DNA of 64,000 bases from assembly GCF_000016525.1 (NCBI RefSeq), contig NC_009515.1:646501-710500 (forward strand), read 5' to 3'. The stretch is from Methanobrevibacter smithii ATCC 35061. Lineage in GTDB: Archaea; Methanobacteriota; Methanobacteria; Methanobacteriales; Methanobacteriaceae. Positions 51,314 to 61,574 of the stretch are shown here, in pieces (within the stretch, counting starts at the first letter, position 1; every line of letters begins with the position of its first letter). Both the position numbers and the translations under genes were made by a program. The notes beneath the pieces are model-generated. The model was not told the DNA's origin. It did no database searches and was given only the letters and a program-made list of their open reading frames with translations.

Positions 51314-51493
51314 TCTTCAATCCCCGGAATATTTTTTATAAACTATTTTTTTAGGAAATTTTTAATTTTACAAGCTGATTTTATCGCTGATTTCAAAAAG
51401 GAGAATCTGAGTTACTTTAAACATCACTAATCAAAACTATTTTATAACTCATTAATAAATATATCAAGTGTTAAGATTTGAGGATTTATTAAA

Positions 51494-52660
51494 ATGCAAT
51501 ATACAGAACTTGGAAAAACCAAAGAAAATGTTTCAATTCTTGGTTTCGGAGCTATGCGATTACCGACAAAAGGTTCCAATGACAATATCGATGAAAATAC
51601 AGCTAGTGAAATTCTTAGCTATGGAATTGATAATGGAATTAACCTTATTGATACAGCTTATCCTTATCACAGTGCCGGAATCGACGGTAACGGAAACAGC
51701 GAAGTTTTCATAGGAAACTTTTTAAAAGAAAACAGCTACAGAGATGATGTTTTAATCTCTACAAAATCTCCATCATGGTTAATGGAGGAAAAGGGAGATT
51801 TTGAATATTATCTTGACAAACAGCTTGAAAAACTCAAAACAGACAGTATTGATATTTATTTACTCCATGCTCTTACAAAGGATGATTGGAATAAAGTCCG
51901 CAAACTTAGAGTTTTGGATTTTCTTGATGACAGTTTAAGCAGCGGCAAAATAAAACATGTAGGGTTTTCATCACATACTGAAATTGATACATTTGTAGAC
52001 ATTCTTGACGCATATCCCAAATGGGAAGTTGTCCTGACACAAATGAATTACCTTGATGAATACTACCAGACAGGAGTAATGGGTCTTGATGAACTAAAAC
52101 GGCTGAATATCGGAAGCATGATTATGGAACCACTGCGCGGAGGCAGATTAGTTCAGAACATTCCTCCAGAAGTCCAAAAACTTTGGGACTGTGCTGAAGT
52201 TAAAAGAACTCCTGTCGAGTGGGCTTTAGAATATTTATGGAATAGAGACGATGTTGACTGTGTTTTAAGTGGTATGAACTCCTTAGAACAGGTTAAACAA
52301 AATATTCAAATAGCTTCAAATGTTAAAGAAATTAGCGAAAGCGACCAGGATCTAATTAGAGAAGTTGCCAGAACATACAAGACGCTGACCGGAAATGAGT
52401 GCACCAGTTGCGGATATTGTATGCCATGTCCAGAAGGTGTTGATATCATCAATTGTTTTAACGAATACAATATCGGCAAAATGCTGAATAATCCAAAAGG
52501 AAGTGCAATGCAATATTTTAGTCTGATTGATGAAGACTGCAGAGCAGACAGCTGTATTGACTGTGGAGACTGTGAATTTGTTTGTCCTCAAATGCTAGAT
52601 ATTCCACAGGAACTTGAAAAAGTAGATAATTATTTCGGTAGAGAATTTAATCATTTTTAA
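51494..52660 (+). CDS. Aldo/keto reductase with C-terminal iron-sulphur domain
   Basis: The 388-residue protein starts with an aldo/keto reductase barrel (VSILGFGAMRLP, IDTAYPYHSAGIDGNGNSE, DIYLLHAL, KHVGFSSH). It ends in a ferredoxin-like domain with CTSCGYCMPCPEG near 305-316 and CIDCGDCEFVCPQM near 358-371, enough for two 4Fe-4S clusters. The family, widespread in anaerobes, is a predicted oxidoreductase using electrons from ferredoxin. The substrate is unknown. The next gene encodes a ThiF-like protein and is 9 bases away. Confidence 0.88.
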   Translation: MQYTELGKTKENVSILGFGAMRLPTKGSNDNIDENTASEILSYGIDNGINLIDTAYPYHSAGIDGNGNSEVFIGNFLKENSYRDDVLISTKSPSWLMEEKGDFEYYLDKQLEKLKTDSIDIYLLHALTKDDWNKVRKLRVLDFLDDSLSSGKIKHVGFSSHTEIDTFVDILDAYPKWEVVLTQMNYLDEYYQTGVMGLDELKRLNIGSMIMEPLRGGRLVQNIPPEVQKLWDCAEVKRTPVEWALEYLWNRDDVDCVLSGMNSLEQVKQNIQIASNVKEISESDQDLIREVARTYKTLTGNECTSCGYCMPCPEGVDIINCFNEYNIGKMLNNPKGSAMQYFSLIDEDCRADSCIDCGDCEFVCPQMLDIPQELEKVDNYFGREFNHF

Positions 52661-52669
52661 GGTGAAAAA

Positions 52670-53425
52670 ATGCCAACAAGATATATAGGTGACGGATATT
52701 GGGAACTGATAAGCCGTCAAATGAGTATTGTAACTAGAAGTCAACAGGAAAGATTTAAAGAAGCTAAAATAGCAGTTATTGGCTGTGGAGGAATAGGTGG
52801 TCAGACTATTGAAATGTTAGCCAGAATGGGAGTTGGCCAGCTTAATTTAGTTGATGAGGACGCATTTGATTTATCCAATTTAAACAGACAAACATTAGCC
52901 AGCATTAAAGAACTAGGCCTTTCCAAAAGCAAAGTAACCAAAGAAAAAGTCAGACTGATTAATCCTTATGTTAAAGTTAACTGCTTTGAAGAAACTGTAA
53001 CTAAAGAAAATGTTGATAAAATAATCGGTGAGTGCGATATTGTTATTGATGCTCTTGATAATGTCAAAACAAGAGTAATTGTTTCCAGAGCAGCTGAAAA
53101 TAAGAAAATCCCATTTATTCATGGAGCCATTCATGGAACTTTAGGTCAGATTACAGTATTTTCAGCAGATAAAGATATAAACTATGAAACAATGTTTAAT
53201 CTCCCATCAAAAGATAAAGATTTAACTGAAGATGTATTGGATGACTTATCAAGTGTTACATCAGGTGTCCCTCCAGTTATTGGGCCTACTCCAAATTTAA
53301 TCGGATGTCTTGAAGCTATGGAAGCTTTTAAAATAACGACAGGAGTTGGCAAAGTTACCCAAGCCCCGGAAATTTTAACTTTTGATTTGTTGGATTTAAC
53401 TTCATTTAATGTAAATGAAATTTAA
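52670..53425 (+). CDS. HesA/MoeB/ThiF family protein
   Basis: The 251-residue protein has the adenylation fold: AVIGCGGIGGQTIEMLARMG near 36-55, NLNRQTLA near 74 and IVIDALDNVKTR near 120. The family activates the C-terminus of ubiquitin-like sulphur carriers. The paired CxxC zinc ligands usually found in MoeB/ThiF are not visible, and no carrier gene is adjacent. It may be a diverged member. The gene follows the aldo/keto reductase gene and appears cotranscribed. Confidence 0.82.
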   Translation: MPTRYIGDGYWELISRQMSIVTRSQQERFKEAKIAVIGCGGIGGQTIEMLARMGVGQLNLVDEDAFDLSNLNRQTLASIKELGLSKSKVTKEKVRLINPYVKVNCFEETVTKENVDKIIGECDIVIDALDNVKTRVIVSRAAENKKIPFIHGAIHGTLGQITVFSADKDINYETMFNLPSKDKDLTEDVLDDLSSVTSGVPPVIGPTPNLIGCLEAMEAFKITTGVGKVTQAPEILTFDLLDLTSFNVNEI

Positions 53426-53458
53426 ACAACATTACTTTTTCTTATTTTTTATTTATTT

Positions 53459-53487
53459 GAGTCTGTAAAATTTTATAGGCTTATTTG
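53459..53487 (+). repeat. Left terminal inverted repeat of the IS
   Basis: 29 bases, perfect reverse complement of 54811-54839. Confidence 0.9.
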
Positions 53488-54686
53488 ATTTTAATGTGTT
53501 TTTCAGTCCAATTTTGCATTTGATAGTCTAAAAATGTCAGGATTCCATTTTTGGTTTTGTATATTTTCTTTATTTTTTCAGGATTGGTTTGTCTGTAGTA
53601 ATTTTCGACTTTATTTGATGTTTTTTCTATATTTTCATCATCAAGATATTCTACGTATCTGTGGAAGTGATTTATGATATGTTTTCTTATGAAATCTTTT
53701 AAAACAACTGGTATGGCCGTATATTTTTGTAAATATTGTTTAAATTGTTCTATTGCTTCTTTTTTTGAGTTTTGTCTGAAACAGTTTTTTAATTCTTGTG
53801 CATTTTCGTAAATATGGTCTCTTTGTTTTCCATTAATCTTGTTTCTTCTACAATATACTTTTAATTTATGGTTTATTGTTTGAAACAGATGAAATATGCA
53901 CAATTGATGTTTTACTTCTATTTCATCTGCTACATTACGATACATTGGGAATAAATCGGTTGTTAGGCAAATGAATGGTTTATTTTCTGTTGATTCTAAG
54001 ATAAATTTTTTCGTGTTTTTTGGTATTCTGCGACGTACTATTCGTTCTGTGACTGGAATATTGAGTATTGCATCAAATAAAGTTAATCTGTAGTGTCTAG
54101 TTCCATTAAGTCTTAAAAATTGCTCATCATATAAATAATAGCCAGAATATTCAAATTTTTCATTGCTGATGCTTTCTTCGTGATTTTTGTCAGACCAGTT
54201 CTTGATTGTTTGATGAGATATTCTGATTCCAAGGAATATTTCAAAGTATTTACTTATTTTACGAAGTGATTGGTACCCTATTTTCATTATTCCTGGAATT
54301 TTATCCATTATTTCTTGTAAAAATTGTTTATTTTCACCAATTAATGGATTATTGTATATTCCGAATTTTTTTCCACATTTTTTGCATTGATATTGCTGTT
54401 CTTTGAATTCTGTTGTTTTTCCATTAGTATTTTGTTTGTTTTTCTTTATTGTGCCTTTTTTGATTATTTTGTGGCTTCCACAAACTGGACAAATGGGATT
54501 ATCATATTTAAAAGTATTATTTTCATCTAAAAATAGTTTATGATTAGTATTTTCAAAATTAGGTGTTTTATTCAATCTTTTTGAAATAATTTTTTCTTGA
54601 TCAATTTTTTCATCAAAAAAATCATAAAGTTTAAGTTGTATGAAGTCTATATTACTATTGAGGGCAGATTTGTTTTGTTTGGTCAT
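53481..54686 (-). CDS. DDE transposase with N-terminal zinc ribbon
   Basis: The 401-residue protein has an N-terminal zinc ribbon (CPVCGSHKIIKKG near 69 and CKKCGKKFG near 102). A helix-turn-helix-like region and a DDE-type catalytic core follow: YYLYDEQFLRLNG near 187, CLTTDLFPMYRN near 249 and KVENYYRQTNPEK near 363, which supply plausible catalytic D, D and E. It resembles the archaeal ISNCY/IS6-like transposases; I cannot assign the family without a database. M. smithii is known to carry ISM1, with 29-bp ends; the length reported for it, as I recall, is shorter than this element. The gene appears intact. Confidence 0.85.
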   Translation of the reverse strand: MTKQNKSALNSNIDFIQLKLYDFFDEKIDQEKIISKRLNKTPNFENTNHKLFLDENNTFKYDNPICPVCGSHKIIKKGTIKKNKQNTNGKTTEFKEQQYQCKKCGKKFGIYNNPLIGENKQFLQEIMDKIPGIMKIGYQSLRKISKYFEIFLGIRISHQTIKNWSDKNHEESISNEKFEYSGYYLYDEQFLRLNGTRHYRLTLFDAILNIPVTERIVRRRIPKNTKKFILESTENKPFICLTTDLFPMYRNVADEIEVKHQLCIFHLFQTINHKLKVYCRRNKINGKQRDHIYENAQELKNCFRQNSKKEAIEQFKQYLQKYTAIPVVLKDFIRKHIINHFHRYVEYLDDENIEKTSNKVENYYRQTNPEKIKKIYKTKNGILTFLDYQMQNWTEKHIKIK

Positions 54687-54788
54687 AAAATATTATTTGT
54701 CCTCACTTATTAAAGTATTTTACTATTTTTAAATCATTTATATTAAAATTAAAGAAAAATTAGAATGAAATTTCATCAAAATGAAAGT

Positions 54789-57700
54789 TCAACTGTAAAA
54801 AATTAAAAAACAAATAAGCCTATAAAATTTTACAGACTCAAATTTATTAAATTCTCTTTCAAAGTTTTTATTAGGATATGAATAAATCTTTTCATAGGTA
54901 TACTTAATTCCATAAATAAACAGAAAATTAGCTATATATAACTCTTCATAACTTCTTACAATTTCATTATTTAGTGTTTCCCTCTGTTTATTTTTAAACC
55001 GTCTTTTTAATGTTGAAAAATCTACTCCTTCCTGCCAATCTAACAAATCCCCTTCATATTTAATATCATCCTCAGATGGAGGGACATTTATATAAAAACT
55101 GAAAAATTCAATTAACTTTTTACTTATATCCTCATTTTTCAATGCTTTTTTAGTTAGATATCTTTTAATAATACGTTTAAGAGCAGAAGTATCAGGTCTA
55201 GAATATTGATTATACTGCGTTAAAATATCTTTTCCAACTTTATGAAATGTTTTAATATCAATAGGTTCCGCAATTCTTTCTTTCAAATCATCAACAGATG
55301 CATTGGAAAAGGAAATTGCTAAAATTTCACTAGGATCAACATCTCTTTTTTCAGTTAAATATTTAACTTTACCTTGAATTGTAAAAGTTTTACCACTTCC
55401 AGCACCTGCAATAACTTTTACTGCATCTTCATCAACGACAATAGCTTCTCTTTGTTGAGAATCTAATGATTTTCCATCCAAATCATCAAATAAATCAGAG
55501 TTATCCTTTAATTCCTGATTTATATACCGTTCATTAGCTTGTTTAGTGTCCGTTTCAAAAGTTTCAGGTTTATTATAAAATTTTTCAAAAAATTTTTCAT
55601 CTTCTGAAGAAATGTATTCTGCATAATCTTCTTTAAATTTTTTAACTTTAGAGATTGCATTTTTATGCCAAAGCAACAATTTCTGTTTCCAATTATGGGA
55701 AAAATAATTATCAGGAGCATAATCCCCAATTTTAGCAAATTTTTTAACAACAGAATTTAAATAATAACTTACATTCCATTTAATTACCAAATCATCAATA
55801 TTATCATAGTTTCTGATAGCACCATCCATTAACTCAAATTTATCCTCGCTGAAAATATGTTTTTTAACACAGTACTGGTTAACTTTAGTTAAATTAGAAT
55901 AAATTTTCTGAATACCTGTTTTATACTTTTCCTTTTCCTCATTTTTTATAAAATAAAATGGGTTAACCTTATTCAAAGATGCTCCCCATAAAATAATTTC
56001 ATAATTATCTTTAAAGAAAAACTCAACATTCAATTTAGTAATTATATCATCATAATTATTATAATCCTCAATAAATTCACAGATAATATCTAAATCAAGA
56101 TTTGATGGAAATACATTATTATGAAAATCAACTATTTCATTTAATTTATTATAACAGTCTTCAGATGCTTTTAAAGTGTCTTTTTCTTCCTCAGATATAT
56201 AAGAAGTAATAGTTTTAGATTTTATACTTATGAAATTATTAATATCATTTAAATTATTAGAAAACCATGTCTGATAATTAATTCTTTGAACTATATTCTC
56301 GAAATTTTCATATATTTCAATGAATTCCAATGTTAAATTTTTCCTATATTGTTTAATATTTGGATTTTGATTAAAAACATCCCTAATCTTTAAAAGAATA
56401 TCATAAATATAATTAACCTCTTTTTTACAATTATCCCTGTTCTTATCAGAAATTTCATGTTTTTTAGTTCCTTTTGTAAACAGAATAAATTCATTAATTT
56501 CTTTTAAATGTTTATTAAAAAAAGAAGCTATTCTCAAATTACAAATTTCATTATCTAAATTGTCATATTCTTCAATGAAATTTAAAAATTCATTTTTTTG
56601 AGAATCAGTAATTTTATCATCAAATGAATCAATAATCCTTTTAGAAATAACACAATAATTAGAAAACAAATCTTTTTGTTTTTCTAAATACTCAGAAGAA
56701 TTACTTTCAAAATTCCTCGCATTTATTTCATTTAAAATTTGTTTAATCTTAAATTTACAATTCTTATCAGCAATTATATCCTCTAAATTTTCAAAATTAT
56801 AAACAAAAGAAGACACAACCCCATTCTGAAGTAAAAAAGGACAATAATTTTGAAATTCAACAATTTTATTATAAAAACCCTCAGTTTTCCTTTTTAACTC
56901 CTCAACATCATCATCCAAAACAAGATTAGAAATTTCCCCAGATATTTCATTATTAAAATCAATTAAGTTATTTCTATTAGAATCTAACCAACTATTAACC
57001 TTAAGTTTATAAATTTTACTATCAATAGAAGAATAAACATCCTTAAACTCATTAATCTTAACCTTTTCAGATTCTAACAAATCATCACTAACACGTGAAA
57101 CAAAAGAATCGCATTTATCAAAGAAAACTTTAAAATCTTCCTTCTGCTTTTCCAAAACACCAACAGAATCACCTAAAACAAAACCAGAAACAGAACCGAA
57201 AAAATCTTTAATATCAAAACGATTATTCAAATAAGAAACAATAGCCCCAATACCCTCATAATTAGACCTAAATTCATCAACCAACTCCCAATCACAAATA
57301 TCCAACAAATCCAAATCCAAATCAAGACAATCCTCATACAAATGCCTATAATCATCCTTAATTAACTCAACATCAATATGATCAGTAATCTCAGACTCCC
57401 TTAAAGCATTAAACCTAACAAAATCATCTTTGTTCTCATTCAACCACTTCTTAAGCTGTTTCCTCTTAATCTGCTGAATTTTACCATCTAAAGAATCATA
57501 ATAATCTATAAAATCAATTAATATTTCTTCATTCTTTTTAGATAACCATTTTGAAAAATTGGCAATTGCATCTTTTGAATAAATATAAGCTTTTTTAAAT
57601 TTCAATTGCTGATTTACAAAATCATCTAACTCACAAACCTGCTCAATTTTATTAATTTTAATCAAATATGAATTTAACTTATAATGAAAATTAATTTCAT

Positions 57701-59255
57701 CAATATACACTGCAATATGTGAAAAATTAAAAATAAAATCATCAAGATCTATTTTATTATCATCAGTTATAAACTCCCGAACATTAATAACTTTTTCATT
57801 CAAATCAGCATATTTTTTCTCAAAACTCTTTTTATCGTCTATTTTTATACTGGTAGAGTTTTTTAAACTATTAAAATAAACTAAATTATTCCAATTATCA
57901 TCAACATATATGGCATCATCAAGTTTATTATCCAATAATTCATAATCATTTTTTATACAATCATACTTAAATGATAAATTATTTTCAAATTTATGCAAAA
58001 TTTCTGATTTGAAATGTTCAATATTGTTAAAATTAGCGGTTTTACTGTTAATTTTAAAATAACAATTAGATTCTTCAACAATATATGGAAATTTCGTATA
58101 ATATTTTATAAAATCCTTTAACAGATTTCTATATTGGTTGCTAATATCAATACCATTATCCAAAATACAGTTTACATTAACAAGTAACCTTTTAAAATTA
58201 AAGCATAATTCTTTAAATTTAAAATTATCTATAAACTCTTTAGGAAATTTAGTTTCATAATTTTTTATAGATTCCAACCTGCTAAAATTATCTTTAATCC
58301 AATTTTCAGATTGAACCAATTTTATTTTACTGTTTAATTTTTTATAAGCCTTTTTGAAATTGTTTAAATTATTTCTGTTAAGTTCAATCTTATTTTTTAA
58401 ATAATAAAATGACTCATTATCTTCAAGCATTTCAATAGCTAAATTATAAAGCTCTTTATGATTTTCTTTTTCTTTTAGAAGCTCATCAAGATTATTGGAC
58501 CTTGAAATTTCAGAAGATAATTTTATTATTAAATTTAACTTTTGGTCCATATCATAATTATTGTTTAAATCATCTACATTCTGGTTAAAGTTATCGAAAT
58601 TTGAAATAAAATTAGATATAACTTCCTCTTGGGACTCATTAAAAACATCTGAATTATTTAAAGCATAATCTTTAATTGGTTTAATTAAATCATAACTATC
58701 TTTAAACTGGTTTTTATAAGATAATTTATCTTTAGAAATACGTTCATTAGGAATTGAAACTGAAAAAAAATCATTTAACTTTTCTAAATTAAATTTAATA
58801 CTGTTAAATGTATCAATACAATATTCATTATTCTTTTTAGGGATAATATCATCTAATTCATCATAAATTCTTTTAAATGTATAACAAGACTTTCTTTGAT
58901 TGATGGGCAAATTAAACTTTTTTTCTTCAAAATAATCAGTTAATTTACAAATCATTTCATAAATAGGTTTATTTTCTTTTTTAATAGCTGAAATATCCAA
59001 AACCAAATTTTCAAAAGAACTCTGATATTTACTTATAAAACCAGCTATTTTACTTTCATTATTTAATAAAAATTCATTTAAATCTTTTTTATCATTTTTA
59101 GACAACCCTTTACCGAAAGTTCCTGAAAATGAATTTTTAAGTTTTTGAAATGATGTAAAATCAGTAAAAATATCCTCATTAATATTAGTTCCACAGTATG
59201 AACAAATTTCTTCATTATTTAAAACTTTAGAACATATTGGACACTCTACAACCAT
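54789..59255 (-). pseudogene. Giant zinc-ribbon, helical-repeat, SF1 (UvrD-like) helicase, 3'-truncated by IS
   Basis: The frame encodes 1488 residues. Residues 1-25 hold a zinc ribbon (CPICSKVLNNEEICSYCG). Residues from about 30 to 1260 are long, charged helices with many diverged copies of a repeat whose core is FI-x2-YDNLD-x-I-x2-L followed by a WF-x2-N segment. At about 1268-1440 a UvrD/helicase IV-like N-terminal domain begins: SQQREAIV, P-loop AGAGSGKT at 1283-1290, ILAISFSNASV, ELYIANFLFIYGIKYTYEK. The protein then ends with 16 residues read from the IS (ESVKFYRLIC onward). Motifs II-VI are missing, so it should have no helicase activity. The original gene was probably a single-protein defence or repair factor. 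Confidence 0.75.
54811..54839 (-). repeat. Right terminal inverted repeat of the IS
   Basis: 29 bases, perfect reverse complement of 53459-53487. In the helicase frame it encodes ESVKFYRLI. Confidence 0.9.
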
Positions 59256-59320
59256 TTATTATCCCTCAATATCAAATAATCAAAATATATGTATTCAATT
59301 ACATTTATTTTTCTTATTTA

Positions 59321-59330
59321 ATGTATATAA
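59321..59330 (-). promoter_or_regulatory. Probable TATA box of the giant helicase gene
   Basis: TTATATACAT on the minus strand lies about 65 bases upstream of the ATG at 59255. Confidence 0.4.
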
Positions 59331-59410
59331 GTAATTTGAAAGTTATTAATATATTTCTTACAAAAAAAAGTAAATCTAATTAAAAATAAAAAAATAAAGT
59401 TTTTAATAAT

Positions 59411-60373
59411 TTATTTCCACATTTTAGGATAAATATCTGTTTTCATAAAAACTTTAGAAACATTAACAGCAAATCCTGATTCCAAATCTAAAATCTCATC
59501 ACTGCTAAATAAAGAATTACCTGAAGCAACCAGTTCACCTTTAAGTGTTTCAATAGCTACTATGGAATTTTTTTGAATATTGTCAGACAGATAAGCTATT
59601 CCCCCACTGGCCAAGTTGGCACCGTGACATATTGCATCAACTGCAGAATCTTTAATAACTACTTTTGGCAGGTAATCTGCAGCTCGCTCCATCGGCATAA
59701 TAGCTTTTCTTAAAAATGACTCGTCACCATCTTCTTTGTAGAAATGATATGCATCAGTAACATCCTGAAGAGTGGATAAATGGTTATCCTCTGTAAATGA
59801 ACCTACCTGTGTTCTTCTAAGCTCTGCCATGTGTGCACCAACACCAATTGCTTCACCTATATTATGGCAGTAAGTTCTAACGTAAGTTCCAGCTTCACAG
59901 CCTATTCTAAATAAGACATCCCTACCATTAATTTCATAGATAGTGGAATAATAAACATTACGTGATCTTAATTCACGTTTAACTGCTGATTTAACCGGAG
60001 GAAGTTGGAAAATTTTACCTGTAAACTCATTAAACACTTCACGAATTTTATCCTCATCAACTTCATGATGAAAAGTCATTACACAAACATATTCTTTAGG
60101 AGCTGTTAAAAGAAGTTGAATAGCTCTTGTTGCATCTCCAAGTCCTACAGGCAAAACACCTGTAACTTTTGGATCCAAAGTTCCGCCGTGTCCTGATTTC
60201 TCCAAATTTAAAATACGTTTTACCCATGAATCAATTTCATGAGAAGTTGGTCCTGACGGTTTATCTAAATTAATAACACCATGAGAAATATAATCTGAAA
60301 TTTCACGTTCTTCAGGAGCACATCCATATTCAGGATTTGTAAAACTTTTGGATTTTGTAAGAAAGTCTTTCAT
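59411..60373 (-). CDS. truB: tRNA/rRNA pseudouridine synthase Cbf5
   Basis: The 320-residue protein has the TruB-type core: GVINLDKPSGPTSHEIDSWV near 33-52, the catalytic aspartate in SGHGGTLDPKVTGVLPV near 56-72, and FRIGCEAGTYVRTYCHNIG near 156-174. The C-terminal PUA domain is at about 235-310. Archaeal Cbf5 is the catalytic subunit of box H/ACA guide RNPs. It closes the distal spc-type operon after eL14. Confidence 0.95.
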   Translation of the reverse strand: MKDFLTKSKSFTNPEYGCAPEEREISDYISHGVINLDKPSGPTSHEIDSWVKRILNLEKSGHGGTLDPKVTGVLPVGLGDATRAIQLLLTAPKEYVCVMTFHHEVDEDKIREVFNEFTGKIFQLPPVKSAVKRELRSRNVYYSTIYEINGRDVLFRIGCEAGTYVRTYCHNIGEAIGVGAHMAELRRTQVGSFTEDNHLSTLQDVTDAYHFYKEDGDESFLRKAIMPMERAADYLPKVVIKDSAVDAICHGANLASGGIAYLSDNIQKNSIVAIETLKGELVASGNSLFSSDEILDLESGFAVNVSKVFMKTDIYPKMWK

Positions 60374-60451
60374 GAAAAATCACTAAAAATCAATAAATAA
60401 AAAAAATAAGTAAATAAAAATAAGTAATGAATAATTTAATTAATTATCCAT

Positions 60452-60673
60452 TTATAAATCAGCTAAAGCTGCTTTAATAGAGTCAGCATCACCAGAAACA
60501 TCTACAGAATCTGCAGTTGGTTCTAAATGAGCAATGTTACATCTTCTATTTTTAACAGATTCACCGATTACTTCAACGAAGTTTTCGTCGATGATTTCTA
60601 CGATTGCACATTTTTCGCCAGCTTCTCTACCAGCGGTTTTAACACAAACTCTTCCTACTTCAATTGCTGCCAT
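60452..60673 (-). CDS. rpl14e: Large ribosomal subunit protein eL14
   Basis: A 73-residue protein beginning AAIEVGRVCVKTAGREAGEK, with the KOW-like SH3 fold and RRCNIAHLEPT typical of archaeal eL14. The start ATG overlaps the stop of cmk by one base, so the genes are translationally coupled. Confidence 0.95.
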   Translation of the reverse strand: MAAIEVGRVCVKTAGREAGEKCAIVEIIDENFVEVIGESVKNRRCNIAHLEPTADSVDVSGDADSIKAALADL

Positions 60674-61191
60674 TATATCACCTTTAATGTTGTTAGAATA
60701 ATTTTTGTTATACTTTCAGGGTCAAAACTGTCAGTATTAATCATTAAGTCATAAATATCTAAATTACTAATATCTATGTTATGAATATCTAAATATCTTA
60801 AAGCTTCACTTTCTTCACGAATTTTAATTTCTTCTTTAGCCACATCAACAGATTTAGATTCTCTTTGACTAATCCTTTGAGCACGAACATCAAGAGGTGC
60901 CATTAACCAAAGTTTTAAATCAGCTTCAACAAAATAAGCTGATAGTCTTCCTTCCAATATTAAATTCTCTGAAGATTTAGCAAGTTCAGCTTGTCTTTTA
61001 TCAATTTCTTTATCGATATTATCATTACTTTCAGCAAACTCACTGAATTCAAGAACAGACATGCCTTTTTCTTCAGCCATAGCCCTAAAAATAGAGCCTG
61101 AAGAAACAAAAGGAATACCTAATTTCTCAGACAACAGCTCTGCAGTTGTTGTGGTTCCAGTTCCAGCCAGTCCACCAACAGTAATTATCAT
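60673..61191 (-). CDS. cmk: Cytidylate kinase (archaeal type)
   Basis: The 172-residue enzyme starts IITVGGLAGTGTTTTAELLS with a P-loop at about 6-15 and continues with PFVSSGSIFRAMAEE, LILEGRLSAYF near 80 and the lid region RAQRISQRESKS near 108. It phosphorylates CMP/dCMP. The gene sits between eL34 and eL14 as in most archaea and shares an ATG/TAA overlap with eL34. Confidence 0.93.
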   Translation of the reverse strand: MIITVGGLAGTGTTTTAELLSEKLGIPFVSSGSIFRAMAEEKGMSVLEFSEFAESNDNIDKEIDKRQAELAKSSENLILEGRLSAYFVEADLKLWLMAPLDVRAQRISQRESKSVDVAKEEIKIREESEALRYLDIHNIDISNLDIYDLMINTDSFDPESITKIILTTLKVI

Positions 61192-61457
61192 TATTTTCTA
61201 GCCTCGTTTTTGAAATGTTTACGAGCACAGCTTGAGCATAAATACCCACCATATGGACGGTTAGGTCTTTTATGGGATTTTGCTAATTTATTAATTTCAT
61301 ATGGACGTCCACGTGGAACTCCATGTAATAATTTACCACATTCAGCACAAACATGCTTAGATGGTTTTTTCTTTTTGTATCTTAAAACATTTTCTCCGCC
61401 AGGAGTGTTTTTATAAACTCTTTTATATGATCTTGACCTATATCTGTTTGCAGGCAT
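61191..61457 (-). CDS. rpl34e: Large ribosomal subunit protein eL34
   Basis: The 88-residue protein starts [20 protein letters not shown] and contains two C-x2-C pairs (CAECG, CSSCARK) and the family segment [17 protein letters not shown]. It is a zinc-binding large-subunit protein. Confidence 0.95.
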   Translation of the reverse strand: MPANRYRSRSYKRVYKNTPGGENVLRYKKKKPSKHVCAECGKLLHGVPRGRPYEINKLAKSHKRPNRPYGGYLCSSCARKHFKNEARK

Positions 61458-61574
61458 TTAATCACCTAAATTAATTTTAAATAATAAATTTAATAATTGT
61501 GTAATAGCGTATTCAAAATAGAATATTATACTATATTGTTTTCATTATTAATAAATACATAGGTTAAGGATTAA

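Larger units (their letters stand above)
53459..54839. mobile_element. Insertion sequence with 29-bp perfect terminal inverted repeats
   Basis: The left end at 53459-53487 begins GAGTCTGTAAAATTTTATAG and the right end at 54811-54839 is its exact reverse complement. The element is 1381 bp and holds one transposase gene. A few more bases match beyond each end. No clear target-site duplication is present: the 8 bases outside the ends read ATTTATTT and AAATTTAT. The right end lies inside the giant helicase gene, whose last 16 codons are read from the element. Confidence 0.9.

Noticed and set aside
53459-54839. Identification of the element as ISM1 of M. smithii
   Set aside because: The 29-bp inverted ends agree with what I recall of ISM1, but the length here (1381 bp) does not match the size I remember, and no database comparison is possible. 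Left as an unnamed IS.
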